Shown here in pieces: positions 22,717 to 34,128 of a DNA stretch of 64,000 nt. The stretch is taken from NCBI GenBank assembly GCA_035041965.1, contig JAPYMA010000132.1, forward strand, positions 62,001 through 126,000. The letters are read 5' to 3'. The translations under genes were made by a program, and so were the position numbers. This stretch comes from Anisakis pegreffii. Lineage: Eukaryota > Nematoda > Chromadorea > Rhabditida > Anisakidae. Positions within the stretch are counted from its first letter, which is position 1. Every line of letters begins with the position of its first letter. The notes under the pieces were generated by a model. It saw nothing but the letters and a program-made list of their open reading frames with translations. It was not told the origin of the DNA and searched no databases.

Positions 22717-24384
22717 GTGTGAGACTTGCTTGAGAGAATAGGAAGACTCAACAGGCTAGACGGAAGCACCAGAATTGAAATGAAGCGTGGAGAAGGGATA
22801 CTAACTAAATGGCTGATAGATTATTCAAATTACTGATCGAATAATGAAGAAAACAATTGATAAAATAATGATGAAAAAAACGAAAACAATTCTGATCGAA
22901 AACAATTTTACTCTCGTATTCCTCCTTTTGACTTGAATAAGAGGAATTTTGAATGATAAGAATTTGAATATTTATGGCTATGTGTAATTCATATGCAAAT
23001 AAAATTGACTTATCGTTCAATCTGTTCGATTGTTTATCAGAAAGATCATTCTTTGTAAGATTTATTTTGTTAAGCGGTAGCCTTAACGAATAGCTATCGC
23101 TTCAGTTGTGCCAACGTAAGTGAATTGATACTTCATGGTTCATAAGCAGGTTGAGTTACTGAGGTTTTCGGTTGGGATTTTCAATGATCAGTAGAAAAAC
23201 ATTAGGTAAAGAGTGAGACGATCTGGTTATGGATGAATCTTGTGGAGATTTCATTTCCTATAGGTGTTGTACTTAAATGTGGATTACACTTTCAAGAAGG
23301 ATCAACAAATGCGCTATTATTCTGATAATTGATGAAACCACTGAAATTCTAATCCAGAGGCACAAAAATTACAAAACTATTACTTTGCTCAAATCATCAG
23401 TGTTACTTTTCGAAGCGTATGTATACTAAGAATTTCAAAATTCGTTTCATTTTAGGAAAGTACTCGATTAAAAAAGGTCGGTTGAATTTCTAAACTTTAT
23501 TGCACCTCGCCTAATGTAATACTTCTAACACTCTCACGCTCTCATTCTCACCTCCCACTTCTCCAAAACTTCTTCTTGTAAGGAACATATCAAAAGACAT
23601 TTCAAAGTTGATTCAAAGATCAAAAATTTTTACCTTAGAGAATTTCTCGCTGAAAATGTCTTCTTTTAGTCAAATAAATACTTCGATTAGAATGTAACAA
23701 CAAGCACATCACCAATGTAAACTTATCCAAATAATCATTCAGCATTAAGCTGTCAACCTCCCTACGTCGTCCCGATACCTTCAAAATTCTTCCGTGATAC
23801 CACCGCTATAATGAATGAAGGAATCAATCCTAATGAAATACCAGGAGTGTTTGCGAAGAGCGGAATGTTAAAATATTCCAGCCTACACGCGCAAAACCGA
23901 TTGTTTTGCATACGTGAGGTTCTGATTCATGAATACAGAAATAATTTTCCAAAGGGAGGTCTTCGGTCTTCGCTCAATACCAAACTTTCCCGTGAATGAA
24001 TTCAAATCAGATTTTATCACTAACTTACCAAGTAACTTGGACCAGTTATGCAAACCATAGTACACAAATAACCTCAAATGTGTACACTGCAACAACAGAT
24101 TACACAAGTTACGCTAGATTTCTGTATTCTATCGCACGTGCCCAGGTGTACTTGAATTAAACACAGCAGAAATGGTTTCGGTTGCTATCTGAATGTGATA
24201 TGATAAGGACGTATTGCTGAATTAGACACTGACTCCAAAATTCACATTTATTCAAACTTTTCAGCCGATTATTGAACATTTTATTGTGAACTGACCATGA
24301 TGTGATGATTTCGAGCTGAAATGATGAAAAAAACTCGAAAAAACCTTACTGAAGAAGCGTCCAGTTGAAGGAAGCTTATTTCAG
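22717..24384. other. Intergenic between divergent genes, no gene seen
   Basis: Holds the upstream regions of the minus-strand Asn-rich gene and the plus-strand small basic protein. No TATA box is obvious close to the minus start. A 62-codon frame at 23811-23999 has no support. Confidence 0.45.
24381..24384 (+). promoter_or_regulatory. Probable trans-splice acceptor of small basic protein gene
   Basis: The sequence GCTTATTTCAG ends 7 nt before the ATG at 24392 and no upstream exon is visible, the arrangement expected for spliced-leader addition. This is inference; a hidden upstream exon is possible. Confidence 0.4.
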
Positions 24385-24391
24385 ATCAACA

Positions 24392-24643
24392 ATGAATGAA
24401 CAAAGCCCAACTCGTAAACATAAAGCATCAGGAAGCGCAGAAGTGCCTGGTAAACCAGGTCGTAAACACAAAGCATTATCAAGTATTGAGGAGTTCTTCA
24501 GACTTCGTAAAAAGAGAGGAACATCAAGTGCTGAATCTACTGAACGAACAACTCATAAGCAGAAACCACCGTCAACTGTTGAAGAGCTTGTGTCATTGGT
24601 TAGAACTGCAACATCAGTTGAGGCATTAAAGTCACTGATATAA
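24392..24643 (+). CDS. Small basic protein with degenerate internal repeats, unknown function
   Basis: A single open frame of 83 residues, starting MNEQSPTRKHKA and ending VEALKSLI. It is rich in Lys, Arg, Ser and Thr. Two degenerate repeats can be seen: HKALSSIEEFFRLRKKRGTS and HKQKPPSTVEELVSLVRTAT, preceded by a shorter RKHKASGSAEV. The start was chosen because it is the first ATG after a TTTCAG acceptor, and an AATAAA lies 100 nt past the stop, so the unit looks like a complete intronless trans-spliced gene. It sits about 0.4 kb upstream of the SH2 kinase on the same strand, which would fit a two-gene operon. I do not recognise the family; a small nuclear or sperm basic protein is one possibility, not shown. 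Confidence 0.45.
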   Translation: MNEQSPTRKHKASGSAEVPGKPGRKHKALSSIEEFFRLRKKRGTSSAESTERTTHKQKPPSTVEELVSLVRTATSVEALKSLI

Positions 24644-24743
24644 ACGAGCCTTCATACTTTTAGAGAAGTAAACTTGAGAAGAACTTAGATTCGAATGAAT
24701 GTAATGAATTTTAAATAATCTGAAAACTCCGATCAACGATCAA

Positions 24744-24749
24744 AATAAA
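24744..24749 (+). terminator. Polyadenylation signal of small basic protein gene
   Basis: AATAAA, 100 nt after the stop codon at 24643 and about 280 nt before the trans-splice-like acceptor of the kinase. Confidence 0.45.
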
Positions 24750-25020
24750 CATTTTATCTTAGTTAGCTATTGGAAGCTGCGAAAACATAGCAATGTTCGA
24801 AAACAGATTTAGTAGCATACTTTCGAGAGCCATACTTTCGAACTAAGTTTGGAATATTGTTGAATGGAAAAGTATACCAGCTTGAGTATAAGTGTCAACT
24901 GAAAGTTAAGGGTAAGCATAACCGTCAGCTTGAGCGTTAGCCTAAGGATAGCTCTAAACTTTAGCGTTATTTTCACAAGATTGCTTTGGTGGATGATATG
25001 AAACAATGAAAAGATCGTTT

Positions 25021-25025
25021 TGCAG
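25021..25025 (+). promoter_or_regulatory. Splice or trans-splice acceptor of the kinase gene
   Basis: CGTTTTGCAG precedes the first coding exon I can support. The first in-frame ATG follows at 25050. No upstream coding exon ending in phase 0 was found, so spliced-leader addition is the simplest reading. Confidence 0.4.
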
Positions 25026-25049
25026 GCGCCAACACAATCGAAAACATCG

Positions 25050-28000
25050 ATGAAATCAATGCAATCAATGAACTCGAACAGGGTTTGATTATTTTTCTTT
25101 ATTGTTCCATGAATTCATGCTTTGCCGTTTCCGAAGAATTGAAGTGATTGTTATCATCTCGGAAGGAATGTGTGAACAACTGATAACCTAACTGAACGAA
25201 AGCAAGTATCTTTACACTGTTTCGTGTATCACCTTGTTTCCGTTCGATGCAATGCAAATGTAGAAACATACGGTTCCATGTGATATGTTGGGGTATCGAC
25301 ATGACAAATCCTTTAAATCTTGTATTATGTTCAGACGGCTGACAGTTCGGCAAACGAAAAAGACGATAAAGATAAACAATTCGCAAAGGTCAGTCACCGC
25401 AATCTCAGATCACAAGTTAAATTGACTTCACTCAATTCCACTCAAACGTCACATTCAGATAATGATTTTCTAGATCGTGTCACGTATGCTTCAAATGAAT
25501 CCTTGGTATCACGGTCTAATGCCTCGCGAGGAGATCGAGGAACTTCTCAGAGAAGACGGCGATTTTTTGGTTCGACGTACTGAGGTTATTCATTAAAAAG
25601 TGAACTCGATGAATATTTCACAGGAAATCCTTATTCTTTAAACGTTTCAATAATGTCATTGCATAGTTGCAGCATCTCTCGTTTGGTTGCTTGGCTCTGA
25701 CAATACTATTTTAAATATTCACACAACTCTATTAAACTTATAGTAAAAAAAAACGAGAATTGATATCTTAAAAGTATTTCAACAGCAATTCTCAATTGCG
25801 TATTTCTGTCATGTCACGTCAGTTTCATTGTTTACGAATTTTACTCATTATCGCTGTTCGAGATTGAATTCATTGCTGACAGGAAGATGTAAGAATCTGC
25901 TTGAAGGTTGCTCGAAAAACACGTCTCGCAGTTTCGGTGAAGAATAAGGGTCGCATACGGCATATTCTATTGACACTCTCAGATGGACAGTGGAGTCTTC
26001 GAAACGTCAGTGTCGTTCCATTCCAATTTCATTTATCCACCTAATGCAAAATCATCAATGAGCTACCTATTCATTGTGGCTGCGGTGAAGCGACCCGATA
26101 TGCCCAAGTTGTTACAGCAAATGTTTGGATGAGGACTAGGATTCGTACGGGATCTTGGGATCCCAGCCTTTAAATCCTGCTCCTGAGATTGATGCTTTGA
26201 AAAATCATAGGATTTCATGATTTGATAAGACAGGACATCTTATGAAAATTTGGTAGTTTGCTCATGTTGAATTAAGTAGCGAACATTCTCAGTTCATGCA
26301 TGATTATTGTTTGCTACACAAGCCGTAATGAATGGATGAATCGTTGTTATACGATAACGCCATCATTGCGTAAGACATTGAACAAAGTAATGCCAGCACT
26401 TTTGCTTCGTCTTTCATTATCACCGTTATTCTTTCGTGCATTCCTGATCGTTTTTCAATTCCGGGATTGAGAAATGGTCACGGCATTCAAAAGATCATAC
26501 AAAGACGAATAACAAAGATTGACCGAAGGAGTTCAGAAAAAAGTAGAGGAAAAATAAAAATTCTGAAGTTCAAAAAAAATAGAGGAAAAATAAATTCAGA
26601 GGGGAAAAATAAATTGCTCTAAATAAGTTAGTTTCCTATCAGAATCGCTTTCTTCAGTTGAAAATGGGTTCGTTGACCGGCCTTATAATGGAGCATGTGA
26701 AAACGAAAATACCGGTACAAGCAGACGGTGAGTAGTGATGTTCAAAGCATGATCTCTTCTATTCTTGTTATACACAACTTTCTTGAATTGTGCTTTTGAT
26801 AGGATGAGTAGAACCTAACTGCACATAATTGGAGCATAATTTTGCAGCAAGCAATCAGAATTCTCACTGAAGAAAATGTGTTTCTGAAATATAACAATAA
26901 AAATTGTTTATAGGTACAATATTGGTAAATGCAATTCGTCGACCTGATTACTATATTTTGCATGATCACGTTGAGTTAAAACGGAAGATCGGCGGAGGAG
27001 CGTTTGGTGAGGTGCATTTTGGTGTTTTGAGAAAGACTGACGGTACCTTGGAAGACGTCGCGGTTAAGACACTTAAAGGAATGATGTCAAAAAAACAACG
27101 AACTCTCTTTATGCGGGTAGTTGCTTGATACTACTTGTTAAAAAGCAATACCATTCAAGTGTGATGAAAGATGCATAACGCAATTTGTTGATTTATAACA
27201 ATGATGAGTATATAAATTGTATGCTCGATTCGATGAACACAAAAGTCGTGAAAATCTGTAAAAGATGGCTCGAGAGCTCAGTAGCGATAGAAGAACGGCT
27301 TTTATTATGAGCGCTGAAATTTTTGAGAAAAATTTTACTGAAAAAAAGCATCGGAGAGAGTGGGTCCTTGTGGGAGGTTATGAGGCTGAAATGAACTCCC
27401 GTCCCGCTCATACCAGATTTTTGTTATGCTGCTCTATAAACGGAACCCCAGCTCGAAACGCTCCCAGAAATAGTCAAGCGTAGTGGTGGTATCCAAACGA
27501 AATTTCTCAGATTTTACCGATTCTCAGATTCGATCGGTAACCATCACTAGTCAAGGGCAACCTAATCACCGTATTATCTAAATAAGCGAAATTTCATGAT
27601 CGCACACAATCGATCTGATTATGTAATACTAAATTTCACCTCATTCTCGACTGATCATTCGCAGGAAGCCAAATTGATGCGACGATTCAATCATGCGAAT
27701 ATCGTGAATTTTCTTGGTGTTGCACCTCAAGAAGACCCTGTCATGATCATACTCGAATTATGTCCGAATGGAGCGTTAAATGCAAAGCTAAAACAAAACC
27801 CCGATATACTCACCTCAAAACTTGTCGATTACGCAATCGATGCGGCTCGTGGTATGGTCTACCTGTCGGCCCGAAAAGTTCGTTCGTATTATCTCAACAA
27901 ATTCAAATTTTGCTTACTCATATTTGATATTCATCATTTGTTAAGGTTACTTTTTGTTAGCTTAACTGATTCGTCACTTAGTTTTTTCATTATTAACATC

Positions 28001-30112
28001 ATCAATCTCATTATTATTGACATTATTAATCTCGCTAATCAAATAACCAATATATATTTTTAGGTAATTCATCGCGATGTTGCAGCGCGTAATTGTTTAA
28101 TTGGAAAAAACGATGAAGTAAAAATCAGTGATTTTGGGTTATCGGTTACTGATCAGAACGTTATCAGTGTTGATAAACTCCGACAAATGCCTGTTAGATG
28201 GCTCTCACCAGAAACACTTCGCAAGGTTCTTCTTCTCTTTCCATTCTTCATTCACACAATTGAGAAGATTGTACTCAAAATGTTGCTGCCTTACGAATTA
28301 ATAGAACTGCTCCATCAAGCAAAACATTACACTAACAAAATTCAAGCAATTGAATTGCAATCATGATAGTGCCACAAAATAACTGTGACTTTCATTTGTG
28401 TTCAACAGGTCTTGCTGGCATACCTCAGATGGGAAAATTGGGATAGATCTGAGGAAGTTTCAAATTCAGTTTTATCGTTAGTCTTTATCGTTAGTTCACG
28501 CAACGGATTAAAACCGGTTGATAGATTTTATTTAGTGCTCAAATTATGCTAAATTTAGTGTGAAGTGATCTTTATTCAACATCGGCTGAAATTTATTCCG
28601 TTCAACCATTCATATGCCACTTGATATCTACCAAAACGAAACACTGAATTTCAGGGTGAATTTTCAACGAAAACAGACGTTTGGTCATATGGTGTATTAC
28701 TTTGGGAAATATTCTCAAGATGCAAATCAGATCCATATCCGGGATTAACGAATGCGGAAGCGAGGCAAAAGGTATTTCTTGATCAAATTTTGACGGTTCA
28801 TATCAATTGGTCAAAATATGTTCAGTGGATGAATTCACCCGCACTCTCTTTTACGTTTGATCTGGCTACGATCAAATTGCTTCTGTGCATTGTTAAAACA
28901 GAAATAACGTCACTGTAGCATTTAATCTCAATTAAGATATTATCAAATCAAATGCCGATGGATCCACCGCCAGGCAGTCCACCAAGAGTTATGGCAGTTA
29001 TGATTCTTTGTTTTATACAGGTCTGTTGCATCTTATTCAAGGCTTGCACGAAAGCAAATCCTCCCGTCAGTGAGATCTCCTCCAAACTCGATTCCCGTAT
29101 CGTTCTCGCTATTCTTCCGTTAACTTTTGTTCGTTAAAATGAGAGCGATATATAAGAAGGTTCTCATGTTTGCAGACCGCAATAAATTATTTGAAATGTC
29201 ATAAGATTGCATTTAGCAAAAAAACATGATGTTAACTAAATGTAGCAAACGTCAAAACAGAATCATTAAATTTACCAGCTTTTGTCTTTCAGTATTAAAG
29301 TAACTGTAAGAAAAGGGATGAAAATGAACTTATCCTTTGAGAAACGAAATGAGTGACTTAATGCTGACTGACGGCTTTATCTATTTAGATAATAGGCTTA
29401 TCTGTGAAACATTGCGATGAGAATTGCAATAAACGCAATAAAATCTCGTTTGAAGAACGGTTTTGAGAAACAAGGTACTTTATGTTTAGGAATGAATTGG
29501 AAAGCAGATTAAATTCAGTCACCTGTGCTCATTAAACCTGCCAAGTTTAGCCTTATCCGCTCCAGTCAACCTCAGACTCGGTCTTAAGCCTATTTTTATG
29601 GTTAGGATTATAGAAGCTCATTGAGTTAAGGAAAAATAGAAGCTAGGGTTTCCGAGAGTATCTTGCCCTACTCCAAGAAGTCCTATTTTCGGGCTTCCAC
29701 ACGTTCCTGCCTCCCAAACACGTAATAGTATCACCCGCTCGATTCCCTTTTCGTTTCCGAGCCGAACACGTATTTGTCTTCCAATACGCATTCGTTTACT
29801 CTATCCACTTCTCCTCATTCATCTACAAAAATGTTTCATTCTCTTTCAAATCGGTTACGTCCTTCTGGCACAACTGAAAATGAAATTTGCGTATTAATTT
29901 AGCCCTACCTGCAAAAAGTTGAAAAAATAATGATTTCAAAGTATATCTACTCACTGATCTCATGCGATTTCATGACAGTCAGTCTGACAAGATTTATGCA
30001 TTTAGCTAATTACCTGCATTCTCATTTTCAGGATGCAGCTGACAGGCCTGAATTCTCAGATGTGTTGAGAATCCTTTCACCACGAGAGAATATTGCCACA
30101 CCGGCAGCATGA
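25050..30112 (+). CDS. Fer/SPE-8-like non-receptor tyrosine kinase (SH2 plus kinase)
   Basis: Exons in phase: 25050-25082, 25335-25388, 25474-25584, 25883-26005, 26658-26727, 26914-27116, 27665-27877, 28064-28225, 28655-28771, 28937-29020, 30032-30112; 416 residues. A short polar N-terminus is followed by an SH2 domain (WYHG at 40-43, FLVR arginine at residue 63) and a tyrosine kinase domain: GGGAFGEV near 155, VAVK lysine at 182, HRDVAARN at 272, DFG at 292, PVRWLSPE near 312. The FCH/F-BAR region of vertebrate FER is absent, as in the compact nematode Fer-like kinases, several of which, including SPE-8, act in sperm. The activation loop (292-319) has no tyrosine, the catalytic loop reads HRDV rather than HRDL, and SPE replaces APE. 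It should phosphorylate proteins on tyrosine near membranes. The start could be earlier if an upstream exon exists; exons 1-2 rest on phase and splice sites. Confidence 0.88.
26137..26499. mobile_element. Decayed, internally deleted copy of the hAT-like transposon
   Basis: The left part (from TAGGATTCGTACGGGATC) follows the first 150 bp of the intact copies with many substitutions, keeping the GAAAAATC...GGATTT...GATTTGATAA order. The right part (ATTCCGGGATTGAGAAATGG) matches the right subterminal repeat. The middle is missing. It lies wholly inside the kinase intron between 26006 and 26657. Ends are approximate and no target duplication is evident. Confidence 0.65.
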
Positions 30113-30241
30113 GCAAACTCGAAGATTCAATATTTTGCGATAAATGAACATTTACATACGAATATCAATTCGCGTGCAACAGTTTTTTACGTGTCGTATC
30201 ATAATAACGTTATAGAGAATAATCACTTAATTTTCAGCAAA

Positions 30242-30247
30242 AATAAA
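30242..30247 (+). terminator. Polyadenylation signal of the kinase gene
   Basis: AATAAA, 130 nt after the kinase stop codon, the only canonical signal nearby. Confidence 0.5.
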
Positions 30248-30966
30248 CCATGTTACAAAAGTGCTCTTATTCGAAGTTAACCGCAGTATTCCAGCATCAT
30301 TGTTGGCAGTGCAATATACAACTTACACCTGGGATAATTCTATTAAGTTCTCAGCAGAACTGACCGCTGGCGTAGTTGAAAACATACTCAAATATCTTTA
30401 TTTCCAAGCACTTTCTCCGTTCATTAAGAAATTGACCTATGAGATAGATAGCAAGTGTCATCCCACATCAGCAAGAGCATGAGGGTTTCGATACTTCGAG
30501 AATATCTTATGACTCAACTTATATGTCAGCATGATTACGGTCTTCTCGACACGGCATTTCTTCTTCTGAAACGATCGCGTTGTTTACACCATTGGAGTTG
30601 TACCAGTACGGAATTGGCAGTGACTGGAACATGCGAGTTGCTTATGAACGGATGTGTGAAAGAAGAAAGAAGCGAGATGTTTGATGCGTAATGTTTAATA
30701 GACATCATGAATACTGGAAATAATTGATTGAAGCGATATGCATCAACACACGTAGGTTATCAAGCGATTAGTATATTGTAATGATAATGATTATGATTAT
30801 GATCACATTCAGTGTTATTATTGTCTGATGAATTATCATTATTATACCGTTCGAGAATGCAATTTGATGTGATGAAGTAATTTGATGCTGTAATGCATTA
30901 TTTGCTTCGTAAATGCTCATAGATTATCTGAAAGCTGAGGCATTGCAAGAATATGAAGTTACATCA
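30248..30966. other. Convergent intergenic gap, no gene seen
   Basis: Lies between the 3' ends of the kinase (plus) and the MSP-domain gene (minus). It contains short ATGATTATG-type simple repeats near 30780-30840. Two overlapping plus frames of 70-80 codons (30261-30691) are not supported. Confidence 0.45.
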
Positions 30967-33900
30967 TTAAGGGTTCATAAAGAGCGGAATCACGAAGCTC
31001 TCGTACGGAATTGGCTGTTTAAACATCATTGGTATTTGTGCAAATTGTGCTCCTGGTGGTGCCTGAAATGATTATTAGTTTACGTGGGAAAGATGATTTG
31101 TGATGAGTTTGAATCTCAACGGAAATGAGCTATTGTACTTACGGGAGTGTGAACAAGCACGATCTTATCGATTTTTGGAAAACCAGGTTGACGAAGTATC
31201 TCCACATTAATGGTTCCACCTTTATCAACAAATCCAAATACCGGATTAACACGATAAAGGTTGTTGTCGGAGCATTTCACCTGAACCAGTGAAAACACGT
31301 CTCAATTCAATTAGTCATTACTTTGAGCACGTAATTAGATTTCTATCGAATCCTGTCCATGAAAAATCTCTCATTTGAATTTATTCATTCTATAGTTAAT
31401 AAATGAATGACTTTCTTCGCTTCATATTGTTTCAATAAGTGCGTTATCGCGCTAATTTTTATCACTCAAATTTTCAGTTTCGATGGGTTCATTATCCATG
31501 TATCTTTCATGGATGTAATATAGAAAAACTGGACAAAATAAATTCGTTTTGATAAAAATCAACAATGGTACTTTTCTGTGTACATAACTTCGATGGTTTC
31601 ATTGATCATCAATTTAGGATGACGATGGCAATGGTAATCATCATTATTTCATTTAGGATAATGCTCGCACAGGCAATCTGACTGCTGTGAACGAGAATTA
31701 CTGTTAAAGTTTTTGCAGTCATAGGGCAGCTAACTACTCGGAGCAGTGTACAGCATAATTGCGGTTAATGCATAATTGCGAAGTGATTTGAATAACCGAA
31801 CCTTAATAGCCTCACGACTATTTGTACTGTTACGGAAGTTAATCCTTTGCTGACCACCAGTTACAGACCATCTTAGTTGCTTCGGTTCAAATGACACCCT
31901 ACCGGGCACTACTGGAGCCACTGGGTCCTTTTTCTCTTCTGGCTTCTTTTCTTCCGGCTTCTTCTCCTCCGGCTTTGGCTGCTCGGGCTTTTTCTCTTCC
32001 GGTTTCTTTTCCTCTGGCTTCTCTTCCGGTTTCTTTTCTTCAGGTTTCTTCTCTTCTTCCTTCTTTGCTTCTTCGGGTTTCTTTTCTCCTTCCTTCTTTT
32101 CGTCCTCCTTGCCCTCCTCCTCCTTTGCACCTTCTTTGTTGTCCTCTTCCTTGTCGTCATCCTCTTTCTTGTCGTCCTCTTTCTCTTTCTTGTCATCTCC
32201 CTCTCCTTCCTTCTTCTTGTCCTCATTGGCGTCACTCTCGCCCTCCTCCTTCTCCTTCTTCTCATCGCCTTCCTTCTTAGCACTCTCTTTCTCCTTTTTC
32301 GATGCTTTCTTCTCATCTTCTTTCTTTTCTGCACCCTCTTCTTTCTTGGATTCTTTCTTCTCATCTTCTTTCTTATTCTTGCTACCCTCTTCTTTCTTGG
32401 ATTCTTTCTTCTCATCTTCTTTCTTGGATTCTTTCTTCTCATCTTCTTTCTTTTCTTCACCCTTTTCTTTGTTCGATTCTTTTTCCTTCTTCGATACTTT
32501 GGATTTCCTTGACGCTTTCTTCTCATCTTCTTTCTTTTCACCTTCCTCTTTCTTTTCATCTTCTTTCTTTTCATCCTCCTTCTTCTCGTCCTCCTTCTTT
32601 TCACCTTCATCCTTCTTCTCATCTCCTTCCTTTTTACTTTCTTTCTTCTGAAATTTTTTGTATTACGGATAATAATCTTAACCGAGCATAAATGAGTGAC
32701 GACATGATCACAAAATTATGTTTTGAATAATCCTACTTGATTTGATAAAGTGAGTGACGACATGATCACAAAATTATGTTTTGAATAATCCTACTTGATT
32801 TGATAAAGTGAGTGACGACATGATCACAAAATTATGTTTTGAATAATCCTACTTGATTTGATAAAGTGAGTGACGACATGATCACAAAATTATGTTTTGA
32901 ATAATCCTACTTGATTTGATAAAGCATTACTTTGCTTTTCATTGAAATTTGGCTGTTTTCAATTTGTTAAATCTCGCTCAATAATTGCAGCCATAAAATC
33001 ATGCATCCCTTACCGCAGGTGTTTCCGTTTTCTCTTTCTCCTTCTCGTCACCTTCTTTCTGTTCATCTTCTTCTTTTTTCTTGCTCTCTTTCTTTTCCTC
33101 TTCCTTCTTATTACTTTCTTTCTTACTGCCTTCTTTTCCTTCCTCCTTTTTAATGCTCTCTTTCTTCTTACTTCCCTCTTCCTTCTTACTTCCCTCCTCC
33201 TTCTTACTTCCCTCTTCCTTCTTACTTCCCTCCTCCTTCTTACTTCCCTCCTCCTTCTTATCCCCCTCCTCCTTCTTATCCCCCTCCTCCTTCTTATCCC
33301 CCTCCTCCTTCTTATCCCCCTCCTCCTTCTTATCCCCCTCCTCCTTCTTATCCCCCTCTTCCTTCTTATCTCCCTCTTCCTTCTTATCCCCCTCCTCCTT
33401 CTTATCTCCCTCCTCCTTCTTACTTCCCTCCTCCTTCTTACTTCCCTCCTCCTTATTACTTTCTCTCCTTTTCGATTCTCTCTCAGTTGGTCTCGTTTTA
33501 TCCGTTTTCAACTGTTCCTCTTCCTGCAAATATTCATTGGTAATTTATTGTCTGTTACAAATTGTAATGAATCGTTATTCAAATCTCCATTCACCTTTTT
33601 CTCCTCCTTCTGGTCATCCTTCTTCTCCTCTTTGTCGACCTTTCCCTCATCCTTCTTTTTATCATCGCCCTCTCCTTCCTTCTTCTCGTCCTTCTTCTCA
33701 TTATCCTTCTCATCTTTCTTCACGTCTTTCTTTTCGTCCTTCTCATCTCCTTTTGCATCCTTCTTACCCGCTGCGCCCTTCGCGCCCGCGCCTATTGCTC
33801 CAGGTGGTACTGGTTTACCACCGGGTGGTAGAACTGCCGGTTTTGGACCCTAAATGAGATATTACCAGCTACTGCTAAATCCATTCTGAATGAAATTTCA

Positions 33901-34128
33901 TTGCTCAGTAACCTTTTGTTCTGTAAAGTTCACTTATTCTATCAGTGCAAACGTTAAGCATTCTCAGATCGACATCTCAATTTCACTTCGATCAACTATT
34001 GTCCACTACTTATTTTTGTCAGCTTTCAGAAGCTCACTCAAAAGTGTCGATTTTTGTGCACAGTTAAAGCATTTTCATTACTTATTTTCATTTCATTACA
34101 TTTTCATTACAAATTTCAGAGTTTCCAT
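30967..34128 (-). CDS. MSP-domain protein with long Lys/Glu-rich repeat region
   Basis: Exons in transcript order: tentative 34128-34111, then 33849-33595, 33523-33014, 32647-31802, 31280-31143, 31062-30967, all phase 0; about 620 residues. The N-terminus is Gly/Pro-rich (GPKPAVLPPGG...), followed by roughly 400 residues almost wholly of Lys, Glu, Asp, Ser and Gly, including nine consecutive DKKEEG hexapeptides flanked by SKKEEG units and later EKKPEE repeats. The MSP domain follows (RVSFEPKQLRW, then KCSDNNLYRVNPVFGFVDK, then INVEILRQPGFPKIDK) across two exons, then a Pro/Met-rich tail ending FVIPLFMNP. MSP domains build the crawling-sperm cytoskeleton; the charged region is predicted to be disordered and could scaffold or cross-link fibres (inference). 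The domain looks like the single-domain MSP-related proteins rather than MSP itself. The first exon (METLKF) rests on a TATA box and phase only. Confidence 0.8.
32693..32924. repeat. Perfect tandem array, 4 x 58 bp
   Basis: Four head-to-tail copies of a 58-bp unit beginning TGAGTGACGACATGATCAC; I see no difference between copies. It lies inside the MSP-gene intron 32648-33013. Identity this high suggests recent expansion; copy number is likely variable between individuals and easily miscounted in assemblies. Confidence 0.93.
33171..33450 (-). repeat. 18-bp coding minisatellite (DKKEEG/SKKEEG hexapeptides)
   Basis: An array of 18-bp units within the third MSP-gene exon. Read on the minus strand, nine units encode DKKEEG and about six flanking units encode SKKEEG. 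The units differ at synonymous positions (CTC/CTT, TCC/TTC on the plus strand), so the array keeps frame and charge while diverging. Boundaries are approximate. Confidence 0.85.

Noticed and set aside
31891..32691. Long plus-strand Ser/Leu/Pro frames opposite the MSP gene
   Set aside because: They are mirror readings of the Lys/Glu-rich repeat exons. The minus strand has consistent splice sites and leads into an MSP domain; the plus frames have neither.
32942..33857. A 303-codon plus-strand frame of Leu/Phe/Ser repeats that looks like a membrane protein
   Set aside because: It is the complement of the 18-bp DKKEEG array. Hydrophobicity is a by-product of the pyrimidine strand.
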